This document shows positions 7,190 through 7,709 of a DNA stretch of 7,709 nt, piece after piece. Both the position numbers and the translations under genes were made by a program. The notes beneath the pieces are model-generated. The model ran no database searches. It had not been told where the DNA came from and saw only the letters and a list, made by a program, of their open reading frames with translations. The number at the start of each line of letters is the position of its first letter. Position 1 is the first letter of the stretch. Origin of the DNA: an uncultured Saprospiraceae bacterium (GTDB lineage: Bacteria; Bacteroidota; Bacteroidia; Chitinophagales; Saprospiraceae); the NCBI GenBank assembly GCA_938044055.1, contig CALIQO010000289.1:1-7709 (forward strand), written 5' to 3'.

Positions 7190-7576
7190 TTACGCCAGCA
7201 CTGCCTGCCCTGCAATTGAAGTTAGTCCAAAGCCTACAGCTATTGAAAGTAAAGATGTGGCAAGAAATTTACTACCCTTTTCTTTTGATATTTTAATCAC
7301 CTTGCTTAATGACACGCTCTTACAATCCAGACAACTAGAAATTAAAGCTTTGTCTATCTCAGACTTTTTATCCACATAATGAATATGTTTTTCATCTACA
7401 TTAATGATGTACCCTTTTAACTTTCCCTTTTCACCATAGATGGTACTCTTGAACTTATCAAGCTTAATAGGCATTTTATAATTATCCTGACCATGGAGTA
7501 AACCTGTCATTATAACTAGAATCAATAAGTTACATAATAAAAAACGCAGGGTCACCTGTGGCTTGAATGATATCAT
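7190..7576 (-). CDS. Copy B, N-terminal reading frame as it stands
   Basis: If translated as the sequence stands, this frame gives a 128-residue exported protein: signal peptide, the CxxC-bearing first beta module, and one hydrophobic segment (about FLATSLLSIAVGFGLTSIAG) that ends at TAA after QAVLA. It lacks the second module found in copy A. It might persist as a membrane-tethered single-module protein, but I think it is the front half of a broken gene. Confidence 0.5.
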   Translation of the reverse strand: MISFKPQVTLRFLLCNLLILVIMTGLLHGQDNYKMPIKLDKFKSTIYGEKGKLKGYIINVDEKHIHYVDKKSEIDKALISSCLDCKSVSLSKVIKISKEKGSKFLATSLLSIAVGFGLTSIAGQAVLA

Positions 7577-7631
7577 TGCTATTGATTTCAAAAGTTGTGA
7601 AAATGAATTTTCAGAATTCTTAAGGACATGT

Positions 7632-7709
7632 CTATAACCGGAGATTACGTTTACTGGCTTTTTGGATATAATCTATATTCGAGAAGGATAGAACTAGACT
7701 ATTCCTGTC
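7632..7709 (-). CDS. Tandem family copy C, C-terminal end only (cut by window edge)
   Basis: Only the last 25 codons are inside the window. They read DRNSLVLSFSNIDYIQKASK and then RNLRL before TAG, matching the end of copy B (DRNSMVVSFSDIDYIQKASK, RSLL) almost residue for residue. The gene enters from the right edge on the minus strand. Its stop lies 55 bases before the ATG of copy B, so the two are probably cotranscribed. Whether the rest of the gene is intact cannot be seen. Confidence 0.8.
   Translation of the reverse strand, partial: DRNSLVLSFSNIDYIQKASKRNLRL

Larger units (their letters stand above)
6819..7576 (-). pseudogene. Tandem family copy B, split by a one-base frameshift
   Basis: Two reading frames that abut on the minus strand match the first and second halves of copy A in order, so I read them as one gene with a frameshift. 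Restoring one base near 7196-7212 (minus-strand GCAGGGCAGGCAG) joins them into about 252 residues, close to the 242 of copy A. The joined protein would have a signal peptide (MISFKPQ start, hydrophobic core, ending GLLHG before QDNYKMP), a first module with LKGYIINVDEKHIHYV and a CxxC pair (C82, C85), a glycine-rich hydrophobic hairpin spanning the break, and a second module (EIRGYVVESTQENIRVV, ending SFSDIDYIQ plus a basic tail). The ATG at 7576 is preferred over an in-frame TTG at 7591. No slippery heptamer is seen, so programmed frameshifting is unlikely; decay or a base-call error are the alternatives. A coupled two-polypeptide arrangement is possible because TAA and the next ATG are two bases apart. 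Confidence 0.75.

Noticed and set aside
7190..7215. Programmed -1 frameshift joining the two halves of copy B
   Set aside because: No X-XXY-YYZ slippery heptamer or A-rich slip site is present near the frame change, and I saw no downstream stimulatory structure.
7128..7379. 83-residue plus-strand open frame opposite copy B
   Set aside because: It is antisense to the copy B halves, which have homology support from copy A; it shows no recognisable features.
7589..7591. TTG at 7591 (minus strand) as the start of copy B
   Set aside because: An ATG five codons later (7576) gives a more ordinary signal peptide, and no ribosome binding site favours the TTG.
5938..7709. Tandem copies as a mobile element or toxin-immunity cassette
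   Set aside because: No transposase, terminal inverted repeats, toxin domain or attachment-site duplication is visible; simple tandem gene duplication explains the pattern.

Overview
The window looks like chromosomal DNA of a Bacteroidota member, most likely Cytophagales-like; the lineage is inferred. The evidence is the style of the PolA, LpxD-like and RprX/RprY-like proteins, moderately AT-rich DNA, a Bacteroidetes-type -7 box (TAnnTTTG) ahead of the sensor kinase gene, the absence of clear Shine-Dalgarno sequences, and predicted signal peptides ending next to a Gln. I see no transposase, integrase, CRISPR array, tRNA or rRNA.

Layout. Bases 2-2743 (+) hold DNA polymerase I, cut off at its 5' end by the window edge; the 5' nuclease, proofreading and polymerase motifs all look intact. 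A 125-base gap carrying a 13-bp hairpin leads to a 311-residue LpxD-family left-handed beta-helix acyltransferase (2869-3804, +, GTG start). Next comes a two-component pair: a sensor histidine kinase (3881-5164, +) and an OmpR/PhoB-class response regulator (5157-5855, +) whose start overlaps the kinase stop by 8 bases. A -7 promoter box and an 11-bp-period direct repeat lie just upstream of the kinase, a layout compatible with autoregulation.

From 5938 to the right edge everything reads on the minus strand. This part is a tandem family of three related genes that I cannot assign to a named family. The last gene in transcription order (copy A, 5938-6666) is intact. The middle one (copy B, 6819-7576) is split by a one-base frameshift. 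The first one (copy C, 7632-7709) shows only its last 25 codons before the window ends. The proteins have a signal peptide, a beta-rich module with a CxxC pair, a glycine-rich hydrophobic hairpin, and a second beta-rich module resembling the first.

Working together: polA is housekeeping. The acyltransferase points to lipid A or another envelope glycolipid, and the two-component pair senses something in the periplasm and probably controls transcription. The tandem family converges on the regulator gene and is probably also envelope-located, but no functional link between it and the two-component pair can be shown from this sequence. The most unusual part of the window is this tandem family with its broken middle copy.
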